Assembly (NCBI GenBank): GCA_963971535.1
Contig: OZ020598.1
Location: 87,886,412-87,950,411, forward strand
From: Notolepis coatsorum
Lineage: Eukaryota > Chordata > Actinopteri > Aulopiformes > Paralepididae
Length of the DNA stretch: 64,000 bases
Direction of reading: 5' to 3'
Shown: positions 1 through 11,630 of the stretch, piece by piece
How positions within the stretch are numbered: the stretch's first letter is position 1
Layout of the letters: each line of letters starts with the position of its first letter
Position numbers and translations under genes: made by a program
The notes under the pieces: generated by a model
The model's database searches: none
What the model was told of the DNA's origin: nothing
Seen by the model: only the letters and a program-made list of their open reading frames with translations

Positions 1-640
1 CACTCTGAAAGCAGGCTATGGAGTGTATACAGTGAGTAAATCAGCCTCTTCCATGGTTATTACGGCTCTATGAGCACGTACTGTATACGGTGGGGGGGGG
101 GACTGAGATGAGGGGAAAGCAAGTATGGTGTGTTGAAGAGCACTTTGTTCCCCAAAGGAAAAGCCTTTGATATATTATCATCCATCTGATTGATGCAACA
201 TCTGCGCCACTTACAGTAGCCTAACTTCCCGCCCCCCTCCTCCTTCCATCCAACCCGGAGTTGTCGTCGTGGTTTCATCCAATCAGAACACCAATTACAT
301 ATCGTGGGGTGGCTAATTGCCGTAGATTTAATATAAGACACTCATTTGTTTCGCGGTCGAGAGACAGGGCTGTGGATTCATGGTGAAAGCAGCGGAGAGC
401 GGCCCTCCAAGCAAATGGACTCAGCTTTGAAAACAAGATGTTATTCTCTTGTTCCAGATGCACGTGGGGCATAGGTCATGATGTTCTTTCTCAAGTTTCC
501 CGTTTCAACACCGGGTCATTAAAATCGTCTGGGACTTCGCCATGGTTGCGTGTGGGCCGATTTTTTTAAGACTTAAAGTAAAGATGTTTCCTGGGGATTT
601 AAATATCATCATGTACCGGACTTAACATAGAATGCTTGGT
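1..640. other. Unassigned sequence
   Basis: No recognisable coding region, repeat unit or transposon end was found. The short open frames on either strand have no motif or repeat structure and look like chance frames. It may be host intergenic sequence or a decayed repeat. Confidence 0.5.
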
Positions 641-1560
641 TCTGTATGAGCCCCTGAGAATGCAAAGTAAGTAAAAGAGGAATAAAGTCCCAACACTATA
701 CAAATATATAATATACAGTATAAAACTAAAGCACAACCTAAGTACAATGAAAGTAGAATTAAGTAAAAATGCAGACAATGAGATACAAAAATGCAGACAA
801 CGAGGTACAAAAACAAGGCAAATGCAAAAATTAGGTATGGATGTAGTGCAAATCTCTAAATAGTGCTAAACTAACCGCTGTGTGTACCACTAAAAACATT
901 GAGTGTCGTTGCATGCCGAATAAAGACATCTGCAACAGGTCCTGCATTATTATTAATATTAAAATATGGTGTAGTGAAGGGCGGCTAGGTGGTGCAGTGG
1001 CCAAGGCACTCACCACCAATGCTGGATACGCTGGGTTCGAGCCCAGCTCTCCACATTGTTTTCAGTTTGGCTGGTCGTCCGTACTAATACAATTGGCAGT
1101 ATTAGGGGGAGGGAAAACTGAGGGGTGGGGATCGGACGTTGTGGACAGCGACTCCTACAGATCGGTTGGTGCGCCTGCGCAGTAGAATCAAGAAGCGATG
1201 GGGGCGGCGCCCCTCCAAAGCGCAGACCCCTGACGCTGAAAGATCGCGCCGCGCAGGTGAAAAGATGCGACGGCTGCTACCTCGAGTATCGGAGGGGACT
1301 CATGCTATGTATGGCTTCGTCCACATTGCAGCCGGCTTGTGGGAGCGTTCGAGACAGGGGAGGGTTGAATTGCACTATACAAAATTGGAATGGGAGAAAA
1401 ATAGAAAATTGAAAAAAAAAAGTGGATAAAAAAAAATATGGTGTAGTGTTAAAGTGTTTAAAGTGTCTAGACAGTGTTTGTTTAAAGTGAGTGTGTGCAT
1501 GTGGATGTGTGTGCAATGAGTGTAGATGGATGGGTTGATGTTACATAGAGTTTCACATGG
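641..1560 (-). mobile_element. Decayed LINE 3'-UTR, split by a SINE
   Basis: The AT-rich stretch at 641-976 continues at 1449-1560 after a SINE. The 1449-1530 part resembles 26600-26720, the 3' UTR of the minus-strand LINE-B at 26.4-28.5 kb. Both carry TTTGTTTAA(A)GTGAGTGTGTGC followed by a TGTG-rich run. This is inferred to be a 5'-truncated copy of the same family in the same orientation. No coding sequence remains. The left boundary is approximate. Confidence 0.45.
977..1433 (+). mobile_element. tRNA-derived SINE with 15-bp TSD
   Basis: The head is tRNA-like. A box A-like TGGTGCAGTGG lies at 990-1000 and a good box B, GGTTCGAGCCC, at 1034-1044. A body of about 350 bp follows, ending in A-rich sequence at 1411-1433. 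The direct repeat AAATATGGTGTAGTG flanks it exactly at 962-976 and 1434-1448, as expected for LINE-mediated retroposition. It sits inside a LINE 3'-UTR fragment, so it is younger than that copy. The box B suggests it is a SINE rather than a functional tRNA gene. Confidence 0.85.
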
Positions 1561-1789
1561 TGGCCATTTTGAGAGCAGAGTTCGGCTATGGAGGTCACAT
1601 TATTGTCCTGCCCCACAAAGCTTCCCAAACAAATTTAGAAGGTTATACTTTGACATGCTTTTCTAGGGATTAGGGTGCCTTTTTACTCATAACCTATCAG
1701 AACCACAGGAGCTAAAGCATGTTCGTGGGCGTACAATCTCAAGAAAATATTGTACGAGTCCACGATCCGTTGTCCTATTTCAGCGTTAT

Positions 1790-2423
1790 TGTTTTATTGT
1801 TTTATTGTGGATCCCCATTAGTCTACACCAAGGTGAGACTACTCTTCCTGGGGTCCAAACATTTAGAATACAAACACAAAAAAAATTCAAATAAAAATAT
1901 AAAACCACAAACATTGAAGTACCCACAAGAAAACATCACAACAAACAAAACAAGGGAATCAAAGCTCACTCAATATTCATAAGTCAAATATCACAATTCT
2001 CCAACCATAGAATACATATTCCATAATAAGTCCATAAGAACAAAACAGATAAAATCGTTTATATGATTTTAACTCATAATATACTGTAGCATAATTTGTC
2101 TCAAGTCACCGATCACCTTTATATTTCCATACTAATTTCTATAATAAGTCAATGACCAAAATGTATCTCGTTATTCCTGAGTGCAATTTGTAACTTTTTT
2201 TTAAACATAAATGTGTTCCTTACATAGTTATATTTCTCGGTTTACTATTCCAATAAGCAACTGTTCTATACATTACCGTCTTTTTCAGAGAATTTGTTTT
2301 TGGTAGAGGTAAAGTAAAGCATGAATCTAATGCTTGCCTTGTGGTATATCCATGTCTCATATTAGTTGGGTACAGTTGTGAGTGCAAACCCTCCGGTGTC
2401 CCAGTATTCCAGATATTAAACAA
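1790..2423 (-). mobile_element. 5'-truncated LINE (C-terminal end and 3' UTR)
   Basis: On the minus strand, 2423-2220 encodes about 67 residues resembling the extreme C terminus of fish CR1/L2/Rex-type reverse-transcriptase proteins. It has the pattern MRHGYTTRQA, then F-LPLPKT, then a YR-WNSKP stretch close to the stop. The remainder to about 1790 is 3' UTR ending in TTTTATTG-rich repeats. Only the 3' end is present, so this is an ordinary dead-on-arrival copy. The clade is uncertain. Confidence 0.6.
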
Positions 2424-2869
2424 AATGTTACGTCACTATGTGAACAGAGCACATGTCGCTGTCGTGTTGCTGTGAATTCAGACAGAGTTACCGACTCCTC
2501 TCACGTCCTCCTGAACACGACACAGTGTAGGATCAATTATATGTCGTCGTCACCTCCCATTTAGTTATCCCCCCGCACACCTACTATAGGTAGCCTATTG
2601 TTCTCAAATACCCAAGTTCTGTCTACCCTTCTCTCTTGATCAACCCTTTTGTCCCCTGATCTAATCAGTCTTCCTGTCTCCCATGATCAATCAGTCACCA
2701 ATCTCTTGTCTATAGGCCTACACACTATACCCCTTTCTCTGACGTGTATAAACTCATCCCACACTGTCTATCGAGGGTTACAAGGCCAGTGACCCGTGGA
2801 GTTCTCTCACCTAACTCTATACATTTGTAACAACCAAGTTTATTTGACTAAGTGCATCTTTTGCCTCCG
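2424..2869. other. Unassigned sequence
   Basis: No feature was recognised. There is no convincing ORF, terminal repeat or tandem structure. Confidence 0.5.
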
Positions 2870-2877
2870 GTATTTCC

Positions 2878-3787
2878 TAGAGTTGGGTACCGTTCACATT
2901 TTAACCGATACCGTTACCAGTACCAGTTCCTGGAATTCGGCATCGGTACCCAATGGTACCTTTTTTGGTACTTAAAGGGGAACAATTTTACTATTTCTTT
3001 CACTATTTTGGGCACTTTTACACAATTCCTGTGAGTCTATGGAACACCTCTGTAATTTTTTTCTTTTTTTTTTTTATTCATTGTTTTGTATTTCTAATCA
3101 AGTCCTAAAAAACAGCATTTTTCTACCTTAAGATCTTAAGCCGTTTTGAGGCTGGGCTCCAACCACTGTGTGCAGCTCATCTTGTACCTCTCCATTATCA
3201 TGCAGCGGTGTCTTTCTGACATCACAAATCAGCACATTTTCAGATGACTCAGTTCAGTGAGGGTGAATATTGTGAGAGGAGAATTGGAAGAATGCGCCAA
3301 TATGAGAATTAGAGACATAGATCATATTAATATAAGTTCACATAGCTAGGAAACAATGCTAAACACTCAAAAAGGCCATTTATAAGATAGTTCCCCTTTA
3401 ACTCTCTGTAATAACAAGCATTTTTTATTTGTAAAAAGTTGTAAAAAGAATTCAACATTGTTATTTATTCAGAACTTTTAGCTATTTACTGTTGTAACAC
3501 ACCACACAAACTAAATTGCATGATCATGTATTATGTTTAAATATCAACATTATTTGGCCATCCTCAGTAAAAATTATCAAACTCCTCGTCTGGTCTTTCC
3601 AAAGATCCAAGCGACGGGACAGTAATATATTTGAAGAAAAGGCTCCCTCTTGTCTAGCATATTACACTCTTATACTAAACATGGTATCAAATTTGGTACC
3701 GATTGATCTAGCATGAATCGGTACTCGGTATTACCGATGTAATTCGGTTGGTACCCTTAAAAGTACTGGGTTCGGTACCCAACCCTA
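2878..3787. mobile_element. Non-autonomous hAT element (910 bp), perfect 8-bp TSD
   Basis: The terminal inverted repeats are TAGAGTTGGGTACCG at the left and the complement of TAGGGTTGGGTACCG at the right (14 of 15 match). The 8-bp duplication GTATTTCC is exact at 2870-2877 and 3788-3795, which is the hAT hallmark. The subterminal regions are rich in GGTACC/GGTACY motifs in both orientations (2885-2985 and 3690-3780), probable transposase-binding repeats. No transposase is encoded. The perfect TSD suggests a fairly recent insertion. Confidence 0.9.
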
Positions 3788-3897
3788 GTATTTCCACCAC
3801 AATAATAATAGAACAGGGAAAAGGGACGATTGGTTATCTTTAGCCTGCACCGCTGCCTCAGTCCACTGTGTGAGTGTCTTGTTTCCCTTAACTCAAT

Positions 3898-3975
3898 CAG
3901 CGCCAGACCCGAGGATAGTCGGGTTAACTTGTGAACCGTTCAGCGCCAGACCAGAGTATAGTCGGGTTTTCATCG
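3898..3975. repeat. Two-copy tandem duplication, about 43-bp unit
   Basis: CAGCGCCAGACC begins at 3898 and again at 3941. Each copy continues with a GAGnATAGTCGGGTT stretch. CCCGA and TCGGG within a copy can pair as a short hairpin. Nearby TTAAC motifs suggest the end of a decayed TTAA-targeting MITE, but no partner end was found. Confidence 0.5.
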
Positions 3976-4072
3976 TTATTTCTTTTATTCAATATTTGTA
4001 TTCATTTCTCTCACACGGACCTCAGGGTTACCATAGGGAACCACTCTGAGACCGCTAGAGTGCAATACCGGC

Positions 4073-4277
4073 GGGGCGCTCCAGTAGCACACCACATAGC
4101 TCGCTGAGTCCCCGGGTTAGATTCCCCGACCCAGTGGCCATATGCTGCATGTCTTCCCCTCTTCTCCTCACGTTTCACCCTCTCTCCTCTGTCGGTCCTG
4201 CGTCGCCAAAAGGTCCTGCGTTGACAAAAAAAAAAGCTGAAAATGCTATAAATAAAACCTTAAAAAATCTAATAAAA
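4073..4277 (+). mobile_element. tRNA-derived SINE (family S2) with 16-bp TSD
   Basis: The direct repeat AGAGTGCAATACCGGC lies at 4057-4072 and 4278-4293. The head reads GGGGCGCTCCAGTAGC, and a box B-like GGTTAGATTCC is at 4115-4125. The copy ends in an A-rich tail with imperfect GCTATAAA-type sequence. A second member of the family is at 38962-39181 and shares the GGGnGCTCCAGTAGC head and the AAAAAAGC-GA-A-GCTA tail. The copy is short (205 bp) and complete by its TSD. Confidence 0.85.
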
Positions 4278-4293
4278 AGAGTGCAATACCGGC

Positions 4294-4980
4294 CACATCC
4301 TGATAGGTGGCAGTATCGCCCACCCTTCGAAACCTTTTCTTCACACCCGGTGTTACGTTTAATTCACTCCGGGCAAATTTTTTTTGGTCAGGCAAGTCTA
4401 GCGGTTCACTCGATGGCATTGCAATGCGTCCAATGCGTCCAATGCATGTGTTGTGGTGGATTATGTTGGCGACACGATACACCAATACTGGAAATCACGA
4501 TCAGACAATTCGAATATTCTTTTTGGCGTACCTCCTAGTGAAGGTAAGGACTATATGACATCAAACCTGCTTTGATCCAACCATGATTTCATTTCACATC
4601 GATCGCAACAACCATGTGTAACGTACTCCAGAACATATGCCTTTGGTGACGTTCAAAGCATAAAAAAAAAACCCTTTCATGCATTCATGATGAAACATAC
4701 CTATTTCATACATTTGATTTGTAAATAGTAGCATGTCCAAGCGAGCAACGCCAATGCTTTTAGTAAAATTAGCCAGGATCACTCTGAAACTATACTTATA
4801 TTCAACACGCGAACGTATACATGAAAAAATGTATTCTTTTTCACATATTGAACGATGGATAGTTGATGTCAAATGTGCCATAGAATTGTATCCATAGCTA
4901 TAATATAGAATATAGATACATATAGCCCTGCGAACACCGCCACGCATTCCTATATCCGTCCAAAACGCAATCAAAGATTC
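4294..4980. other. Unassigned sequence
   Basis: There is no recognisable gene or element. The longest minus-strand open frame (132 codons, 4594-4992) runs into the adjoining Harbinger end and has no motif, so it is treated as chance. Confidence 0.5.
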
Positions 4981-5486
4981 CAGGGCCCTCATTCATCAAC
5001 GTGGCGTAGAATATGTTCTATTTCCACACGTAAGCACAGAATTTAGAATCAGTGCACGCACAGAAATATTGGGATTCATCAACCGTGCGTACACAGGTCC
5101 TATGCTCCTCCGTGTTGATAAATACCACTTTGTTCTACCGTCAATGCTCGTGCATGATTATCCATATATGGTCATGAAAGTGATGAAACACCCCCCATGG
5201 GATGTGAAATAATGGACTGACCCGAGCGGAACTCTGAGAAACTTCACGGAGATTGTTCACTGCTGTCGAACCAAGAAGACACAATGCGTGTTATGGGATA
5301 AATAAAAGGCGGACTTGTAAACGGTGATGTCAGATATCAACGGCTCCCTAAGACCATTGCTGCAATTCTGCCTGGACAGCTCAAAATACTAATAAAGACC
5401 GTTCGTTGACCACTGTTTGGCGTTGGTTGTGTGTCATTATAACCGTGCTGTAATATGAATGCCTTTATTAGTTGTGTTCGATTGGC

Positions 5487-5561
5487 TATATGATTTTTAG
5501 AGGCATCTATTTTGTTGTCGGTATTACCGACAACAAAATAGATGCCTCTAAAAATCATATA
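5487..5561. repeat. Perfect hairpin, 37-bp arms and 1-nt loop
   Basis: The sequence 5487-5523 is the exact reverse complement of 5525-5561, with one T at 5524 as loop. It lies inside the Harbinger-like element. Such a palindrome can extrude as a cruciform, and its transcript would fold into a long hairpin. Confidence 0.95.
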
Positions 5562-5746
5562 CTATTAGGTAGCCTATATGAATTACATATAATAGCAGCC
5601 ATAGCCTACATTATGCAACAGTAACTTGTGCATACCAGTGTATGCGACGGACCAGTGTATACCTTATATCATATCATATTCATATAATAGTTTACTCTAT
5701 CAGCATACCAGCATGTAATATGTTCTTTGTTAGAACTCAACTCGTT

Positions 5747-6155
5747 ATTATTTTGCACATAGATTGCAGAAATACGTGAACATTTTGATTTACATTAAAA
5801 GGCTTTGACATTGTAAAACTAAATACGTGGAATTCTGTAAGCATAATACAAGTCATATCACCCACACGATATGCTCTGTGTCCAGAGCATGTATGCTTTT
5901 CATTCATTTAAGACACATTATTGCAAGGGTTTTGTAATACACATACACCCTGGTGTCATTGCAATGCGTTTTTTATTCTTTCTTATACAGTAAAAAGGGG
6001 GAAGAACACTATATCGTGGGTGTTCATATGACTTGTATTCTGCTTACAGCTTCGAAATTCCACTTGTTTCGTTTAACGTAAAGCCTTTTAAATATAATCA
6101 AAACGTTCCTGTGTTTCTGCGGTCTGTGCGAAAAATAATAACGAGTTGAGCTACG
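5747..6155. repeat. Internal long inverted repeat (foldback arms)
   Basis: The left arm runs from CTCAACTCGTTATTATTTTGC (5747 onward) through AAAAGGCTTT and GAATACAAGTCATAT-like sequence to about 5880. It pairs imperfectly with the right arm at about 6010-6155, which contains the complementary AAAGCCTTTT and ATAACGAGTTGAG. Identity is about 80-85 percent by eye. It could be a second MITE nested in the Harbinger element or part of its own foldback design. Confidence 0.75.
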
Positions 6156-6552
6156 CGGAGCGCAGTCAGTCAGTACACCCTGTATATTCCGATAACGCTA
6201 TATAAACCATGCTGCATTCATTCTGAGAGAAAGATCTATTATTCCAAATGCTATTTATAGGGTTTTGACCATAATTACACTACTGTTGCTATTTTACAAT
6301 GAACTATAATGAATTACGGTTCATACAGAACATGCCAGTGTTGAAACTAATGCACAGAAGCTCATTTCCTTGTTGTAATAATATATTCTACCACTGGGCG
6401 TCAGCTAAGTGTGCTCCGAGCTGTGCGTAAACATAAGCACGGAGTCAAGTTCAAGTTGAAATTGATGAATCCCACTCTTTGCTTAGAAATGGTCGTACGC
6501 ACAGGTTAAGCACAAATATGTGCGTAAGACACGTTGATGAATGAGGGCCCAG

Positions 6553-7146
6553 GCATAAAGATGAAATGGCACAAGCCACGGGGGCCTTCACGTGTAGAAA
6601 ATAGATAAATACACGGATAAGAATCTGATACTGTGTATGAATATCATTACGAGGCAGAGATAAGACTCCTCATTAAGTCAGTGAGTCATTGGCGGAGATG
6701 ATTAATTGTATTCCGTTAGTGAAATCACACCTGAATCACAGGGTATATTTCCCCCACAAACAGCACAGCAGATAGATAAGAACGAAGGGTTCCTCCATTC
6801 CAATCGGATCTAAAAATAGAAACATGAAAGGATTTAATATATAGTATATATATATATATATAGATTGGGAGAAGACGGTACAGAATTATGAAGTGAAGTC
6901 TAATAAAAACACAGGAGTATGACACACGCCGGGGGTAAGAGGCCACGAGGAACAGCCATGCTCCACTTGTTAAAATGAAGACAACAACAAAAAGTGGTGG
7001 AAACGAACATTTCCGTTGGAAAAGAGCCACGTGAGGCTTTATAATTGGGAAGAGGAAGAGAAAGGAGGGGGAGCAGACATGGTAGCGGTCACAGTCCACA
7101 CAAAACCACTGGAGGATCAAAGAACACACAGAGGTTTTGCTTTGTG

Positions 7147-7177
<31 letters not shown>

Positions 7178-7516
7178 ACGCACACGCACACGCACACACA
7201 CACACACACGCACACACCTACAGTATACCTAGTAGTATCTCTGGATAACGAGACATACATTCTTCATTCCATGTACACTACAGTGTTGCCAGTTTCATCA
7301 CCTGCCAAAGGACCTTACTGTACCTTACCTTACTTTGAACCACAACTCAAATTATTTTCGTGAATATAGTTTATTTAGTAAACTATATATATTATTTAAA
7401 GCCATTCTCGGTGGACATACGCTTAGCAATACAGTTGGACCGTTTGATTCCAATGGATAGGAAAATCAATTCCCATTTCCCAACGTGAACGCGGCCTATT
7501 TGTGTGATCATGTGCG
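6553..7516. other. Unassigned sequence with microsatellites
   Basis: The region contains a TA-rich run at 6837-6862 and the CA/CG microsatellite listed separately. The long open frames here are read through the CA repeat and are not genes. No transposon end was recognised. Confidence 0.5.
7147..7217. repeat. (CA)n microsatellite with CACACG interruptions
   Basis: This is about 71 bp of CA dinucleotides with regular CpG interruptions (CACACG units). Alternating purine-pyrimidine sequence of this kind can adopt Z-DNA. Confidence 0.95.
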
Positions 7517-7704
7517 GTAGTAATACAGCGTGTAGTAATACAGCGTGTAGTAATACAGCGTGTAGTAATACAGCATGTAATAATACAGCGTGTAGTAATA
7601 CAGCGTGTAGTAATACAGCGTGTAGTAATACAGCGTGTAGTAATACAGCATGTAGTAATACAGCGTGTAGTAATACAGCGTGTAGTAATACAGTGTGTAG
7701 TAAT
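7517..7704. repeat. 15-bp satellite, block 1 (about 12 units)
   Basis: The array has the unit GTAGTAATACAGCGT, with variants carrying CA or TG in place of the CG. It is interrupted on the right by the end of a hAT element at 7705. It belongs to the same family as the blocks at 13048-15868 and 20807-21747. Open frames through it are artefacts of a stop-free 15-bp period. Confidence 0.95.
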
Positions 7705-7860
7705 CAGTGTTGGGCAAGTTACTTTTAAAAAGTAACTAGTTACAGTTACTAGTTACTTCTTCCAAAAAGTTACTAAATGACTTACTCAGTTACAAATTAT
7801 AAAAGTAACTAGTTACTTTCAAGATTTTTTTTTTTACATAAACAACATACACAAATCTAA
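7705..7860. mobile_element. hAT MITE end fragment
   Basis: The sequence starts abruptly in the satellite with CAGTGTTGGGCAAGTTACTT, followed by repeated AGTAACTAGTTAC motifs, typical of one hAT terminal and subterminal region. No matching AAGTAACTTGCCCAACACTG end was found downstream, so the other half has been lost. The right limit is approximate. Confidence 0.7.
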
Positions 7861-8082
7861 ACTATTTTAATGTTGCTGTGGGACAAAGTGAGACTAGCCT
7901 CCAATCAAATGCCATGTATGTAGATATTATAATTACTATGTTTATATAGTGGATCATACAAATACAAACACAATAGATGTTTTGGAACTTTTGATATGTA
8001 TTGCCCCTCAACAGGCCACAACTGGGCAACATTAAATTATGCTTGTTAAGCACTATACCAAAAATAAATAACAAATATATAC
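7861..8082. other. AT-rich unassigned spacer
   Basis: This is probably the interior of the truncated hAT element at 7705. Nothing else was recognised. Confidence 0.3.
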
Positions 8083-8324
8083 TGATTGATTGAACATTTT
8101 AATTAACAGATTGCAGAATGGGTACAATACAGTACGGCTCAATATACACACAATTAAGGGGATGCAGATCAGAGAAAGACTTTCGTCTTGTTTACATCAG
8201 GGTCCCCCATTTTCAATTCATGACATTTATGACATACACAACATACAGATATAAGAATCTAATCGAATCATCTAAACTAATCATGACATTTAAGACATGC
8301 ATGACATACAGATATATCTCTGAG

Positions 8325-9472
8325 CACGTGAACTTTGGAAATTACTCAACAATCAACTAGGCTGCAGTAAAAAACTTAAAACCAGGTTCTCAAACATAAA
8401 CATAAAGACGGACAACACGCTCATCACAGACAAGCTGGATGTAGCCAATTACTTAAACACTTTCTTCACAAACATAGCCACAACACTGGTAAACAAATTA
8501 CCCTCCCACTCAGGGCAGTATGGGGTAGAACACATAGTAGCTTACTACAAAAACCTAGGGGTCCACAAAGACGACTTCAAACTGGAAATGGTAACTACAG
8601 ATGAGGTACTCAAAAAACTGAGCGCCCTCCAACCTAACAAGGCCACTGGCCATGACAACATCCCCTCCAAATTCCTCAGAGACTCAGCAGCCGCCATCAC
8701 CCCAGTCATCACACACATAATAAACCTCTCCATAAAACAGGGACACGTCCCCAAGGACTTCAAAATTGCGAGAGTAACACCCCTGCACAAAAAGGGCAGC
8801 AAATTAGACCCAGGCAAATTAGACCCGCCCTGTTTCTATCCTTACATCCATCTCGAAAGTCATGGAAAAAATAGTATACGAACAGATCGAAAAGTACCTC
8901 GCGGAAAGAAATCTAATCTACGAATTCCAATCTGGCTTCAGAACATCCCACTCCACTGACACATGCCTTCTCTATTTGAACGACCACATCAAACAAGAGG
9001 TGGATGCGGGCAAATACTGTGGCATGGTCATGCTGGACCTACACACCATTCTGATTGACAAGCTAAAAGCAATTGGTTTTGATAGTCTATCAGTGAGCTG
9101 GATACAATCCTACCTGGAGGGGAGAGAACAGATGGTGGAGGTAAACGGTACCCTATCCCCCCCCTCACAGTGAGCTGTGGTGTTCCACAAGGAAGCATAC
9201 TAGGACCGCTACTATTCCTAATTTATGCAAATTACATGTCGTCAGCTTGTGACTGCAACTTGTTCCTGTTTGCGGACGACTCAGCCCTGCTGGTCTCTGA
9301 AAAGAACAAGTTACAGGTTGAAAAAGCCCTCAGCTCGGAACTAGGCAAAATCTGCATATGGCTCGCCGACAACAAACTATCATTACACATGGGCAAAACA
9401 GAGTCCATTCTCTTCGGTTCAAATAACAAACTCAGCAAGACCGACGGCTTCTCGGTTACAGTGGGTGACAAT
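8325..9472 (+). pseudogene. LINE-A reverse transcriptase, 5' half (broken)
   Basis: This is the reverse-transcriptase region of LINE-A. Recognisable blocks include HDNIPSKFLRDSAA, KIARVTPLHKKGSKLDPG, FQSGFRTSHSTDTCLLYLND, GVPQGSILGPLLFLIYA and LFLFADDSALL. The copy is dead. The frame shifts after LDPG, where the YRPVSIL block is replaced. The segment between MLDL and ILIDKL, which holds the first catalytic aspartate region, is deleted. A stop precedes the GVPQG block. Compared with the 48-50 kb copy it is the more damaged one. Residues that should follow VTVGDN resume at 12250. Confidence 0.85.
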
Positions 9473-9590
9473 GGGTCTCATTCCCGAAATTTTCCAAAGA
9501 TATATTCTGGAAGACTTATCTTGGAACCACTGAGACATAATCTATGACAAGTACACTCTGAGTCCTGAACGTGCTGGAGATATGCCTTAA

Positions 9591-10564
9591 AGGAAAACTC
9601 CAACATTTTGGGAATTTAGCTTATTTAACATCTTCCCTGGAGTTAGACAAGAAGATACATACCTTTTTTGTCTCTGTGCGTGCATTTAGCTTTGGGAACA
9701 GTCGCTCCGTTAGCGTAGCTTAGCTTCATCACTGGAAGTGAGGCAGGACAGTAGCCTGACGTTCCCTACAGGTTTGTTGATATTCTCATTCCTTCAAAGG
9801 ATCCGAACCGATTGAAGTTTATGGATACCATGACTTAAAATCCTCTTACCTTGACGATTAAAAGCCTCCCCAATTTAGAAAACAGTAATCCAATGGCTGG
9901 TATTGATAATATACTACTAACTACTGGACGCTCGGAGCTAACCGGAGCTAACACAGAACAGGATGGTAAAGCAAATATAATGACTTCCTTTCTGGGGTTT
10001 TCAAAATAAAAGTGCGACGTTTATAGCAGCGGGAAACGTTTATTTTGTACATTATTTAACGTTAACACGAACCTAAACTAACGTTACAACTAACGTTAGA
10101 TAATGTACAAAATAAACATTTTCCGCTGCTATAAACATTGCACCTTTATTTTGAAAACCCCAGAAAGGAAGTCATTATATTTGCTTTACCATCCTGTTCT
10201 GTGTTAGCTCTGGTTAGCTCCGAGCGTGCAGCAGTTAGTATTATATTATCAATACCAGCCATTGGATTACTGTTTTCTAAATTGGGGAGGCTTTTAATCG
10301 TCAAGGTAAGAGGATTTTAAGTCATGGTATCCATAAACTTCAATCGGTTCGGATCCTTTGAAGGAATGAGAATATCAACAAACCTGTAGGGAACGTCAGG
10401 CTACTGTCCTCCCTCACTTCCAGTGATGAAGCTAAGCTACGCTAACGGAGCAACTGTTCCCAAAGCTAAATGCACGCACAGAGACAAAAAAGGTATGTAT
10501 CTTCTTGTCTAACTCCAGGGAAGATGTTAAATAAGCTAATTTCCCAAAATGTTGGAGTTTTCCT
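9591..10564. mobile_element. Palindromic TTAA element (974 bp)
   Basis: TTAA flanks it at 9587-9590 and 10565-10568, and the ends read AGGAAAACTCCAACATTTTG. The two halves (about 480 bp each) are near-perfect reverse complements around 10078 with only scattered differences. There is no coding capacity. TTAA duplication is typical of piggyBac-type transposition. A transcript through it would form a long double-stranded RNA. Confidence 0.85.
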
Positions 10565-10756
10565 TTAAGTGGCTGAAACGGTCGTAGAAATTATATGATC
10601 TGATATCTGCTTAGAGAATGGCATTCTGTCGTAAACTCCAAAGCGCGTTCCCGTTCAGCTCATTTGCATACAGAACACCGCCTCCATAGTTCCTTATAAG
10701 GCAACTAGTGACGCAGTTGTGTGAAATGGAATGGCGGAAGTGCTTTGCGAGCCGCG

Positions 10757-10831
10757 TGATTACGAAACCTAGCGTCAGTCAGTGCCAATCAGAGAGCGTC
10801 TCCGAGAAATGCGGCTAGGTTTCGTAATCAC
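10757..10831. repeat. 17-bp inverted repeat
   Basis: GTGATTACGAAACCTAG at 10757 and CTAGGTTTCGTAATCAC at 10814 are reverse complements separated by about 40 bp. They may be the ends of a tiny decayed MITE or internal structure of the host transposon. A CG/CA-rich run (10900-10948) follows downstream. Confidence 0.7.
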
Positions 10832-11229
10832 GCTTGCGCCCATCAAAACTAGATTAGATTAATGTATTGGCATCATATACAGCTCGCGGTACACACCTGC
10901 CGCAGCGCGCGCGCACACACAGACACACACACGTCACACGCGCATGCGCGCAGTACTGTATATGAATGAATGAATGACATATAATATATATAGCCTACGG
11001 CGGGCGTAATGAATGAACGCAGTATATGGCTTATTATTCCATAAACCTATAGGCTACTGTTCATTCGTAGGCGCACACAAGACTTGTTATGGAATATTAA
11101 TGCAGTCTATTTCCACCGATTAGCTTTAGTTCTTATTTATTTATCCACTGTCATTTCAGTGTTGGTGTAGGCTATATAGTGTATTTCAATATAAGTTTAA
11201 TTGATTAATGATATATTCGAAGGAATGCA

Positions 11230-11630
11230 GGTTTATAGCTATATCAACCCCCTCCAATGTACAGTAAATGACCAAGTATGGTTTTGTCAATATTCCAATG
11301 TACAGTTTTGCTTGTACAGTGTAAGTCTATCCCCCACCCATCCCTACCCAACCTCCTCCAACAGTTTCTACGTCAAATGTACTCTCTTTTCTGGACTCTT
11401 TTTGTATCACAAACAGTACTGTATTTTCAAATCTGGTATGTCATAAATGTATAGATGTAGCAGTACTGTCTATCTGTGTCATGTGTGTCATATATGTTAT
11501 GATGAATTGAAAATGGGGGACCCTGATGTAAACAAGACGAAATTATTTCTCTGGCATCCCCTTATGTAATTGAGCTGTACTGTACCCATTCTGCAATCTG
11601 TTAATAAAGTTTTCAATCAATCAAACAAAG
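11230..11630 (+). mobile_element. LINE-A 3' end (5'-truncated copy)
   Basis: This closely matches 50420-50735. It contains the CCTCCAA-type C-rich stretches, TCTACGTCAAATGTA, TATCACAAACAGTACTGTATT, ATGAATTGAAAATGGGGGACC and a final AATAAAGTTTTCAATCAATC. Only 3' UTR is present. The polyadenylation-like AATAAAG and the AATC tail mark a retroposed end. Confidence 0.85.

Larger units (their letters stand above)
4984..6549. mobile_element. PIF/Harbinger-like foldback MITE (1566 bp)
   Basis: The ends are perfect inverted repeats of at least 20 bp (GGCCCTCATTCATCAACGTG). They are flanked by a 3-bp CAG at 4981-4983 and 6550-6552, matching the CWG target preference of PIF/Harbinger. The similarity extends further inward in a weaker form, with GGGATTCATCAA in both arms. 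No transposase ORF is present. The interior holds two further inverted structures (5487-5561 and 5747-6155). The superfamily call rests on the ends and TSD alone. Confidence 0.75.

Noticed and set aside
977-1050. Possible tRNA gene
   Set aside because: Box A and box B are present, but the copy has a TSD, a long unrelated body and an A-rich tail, so it is a SINE.
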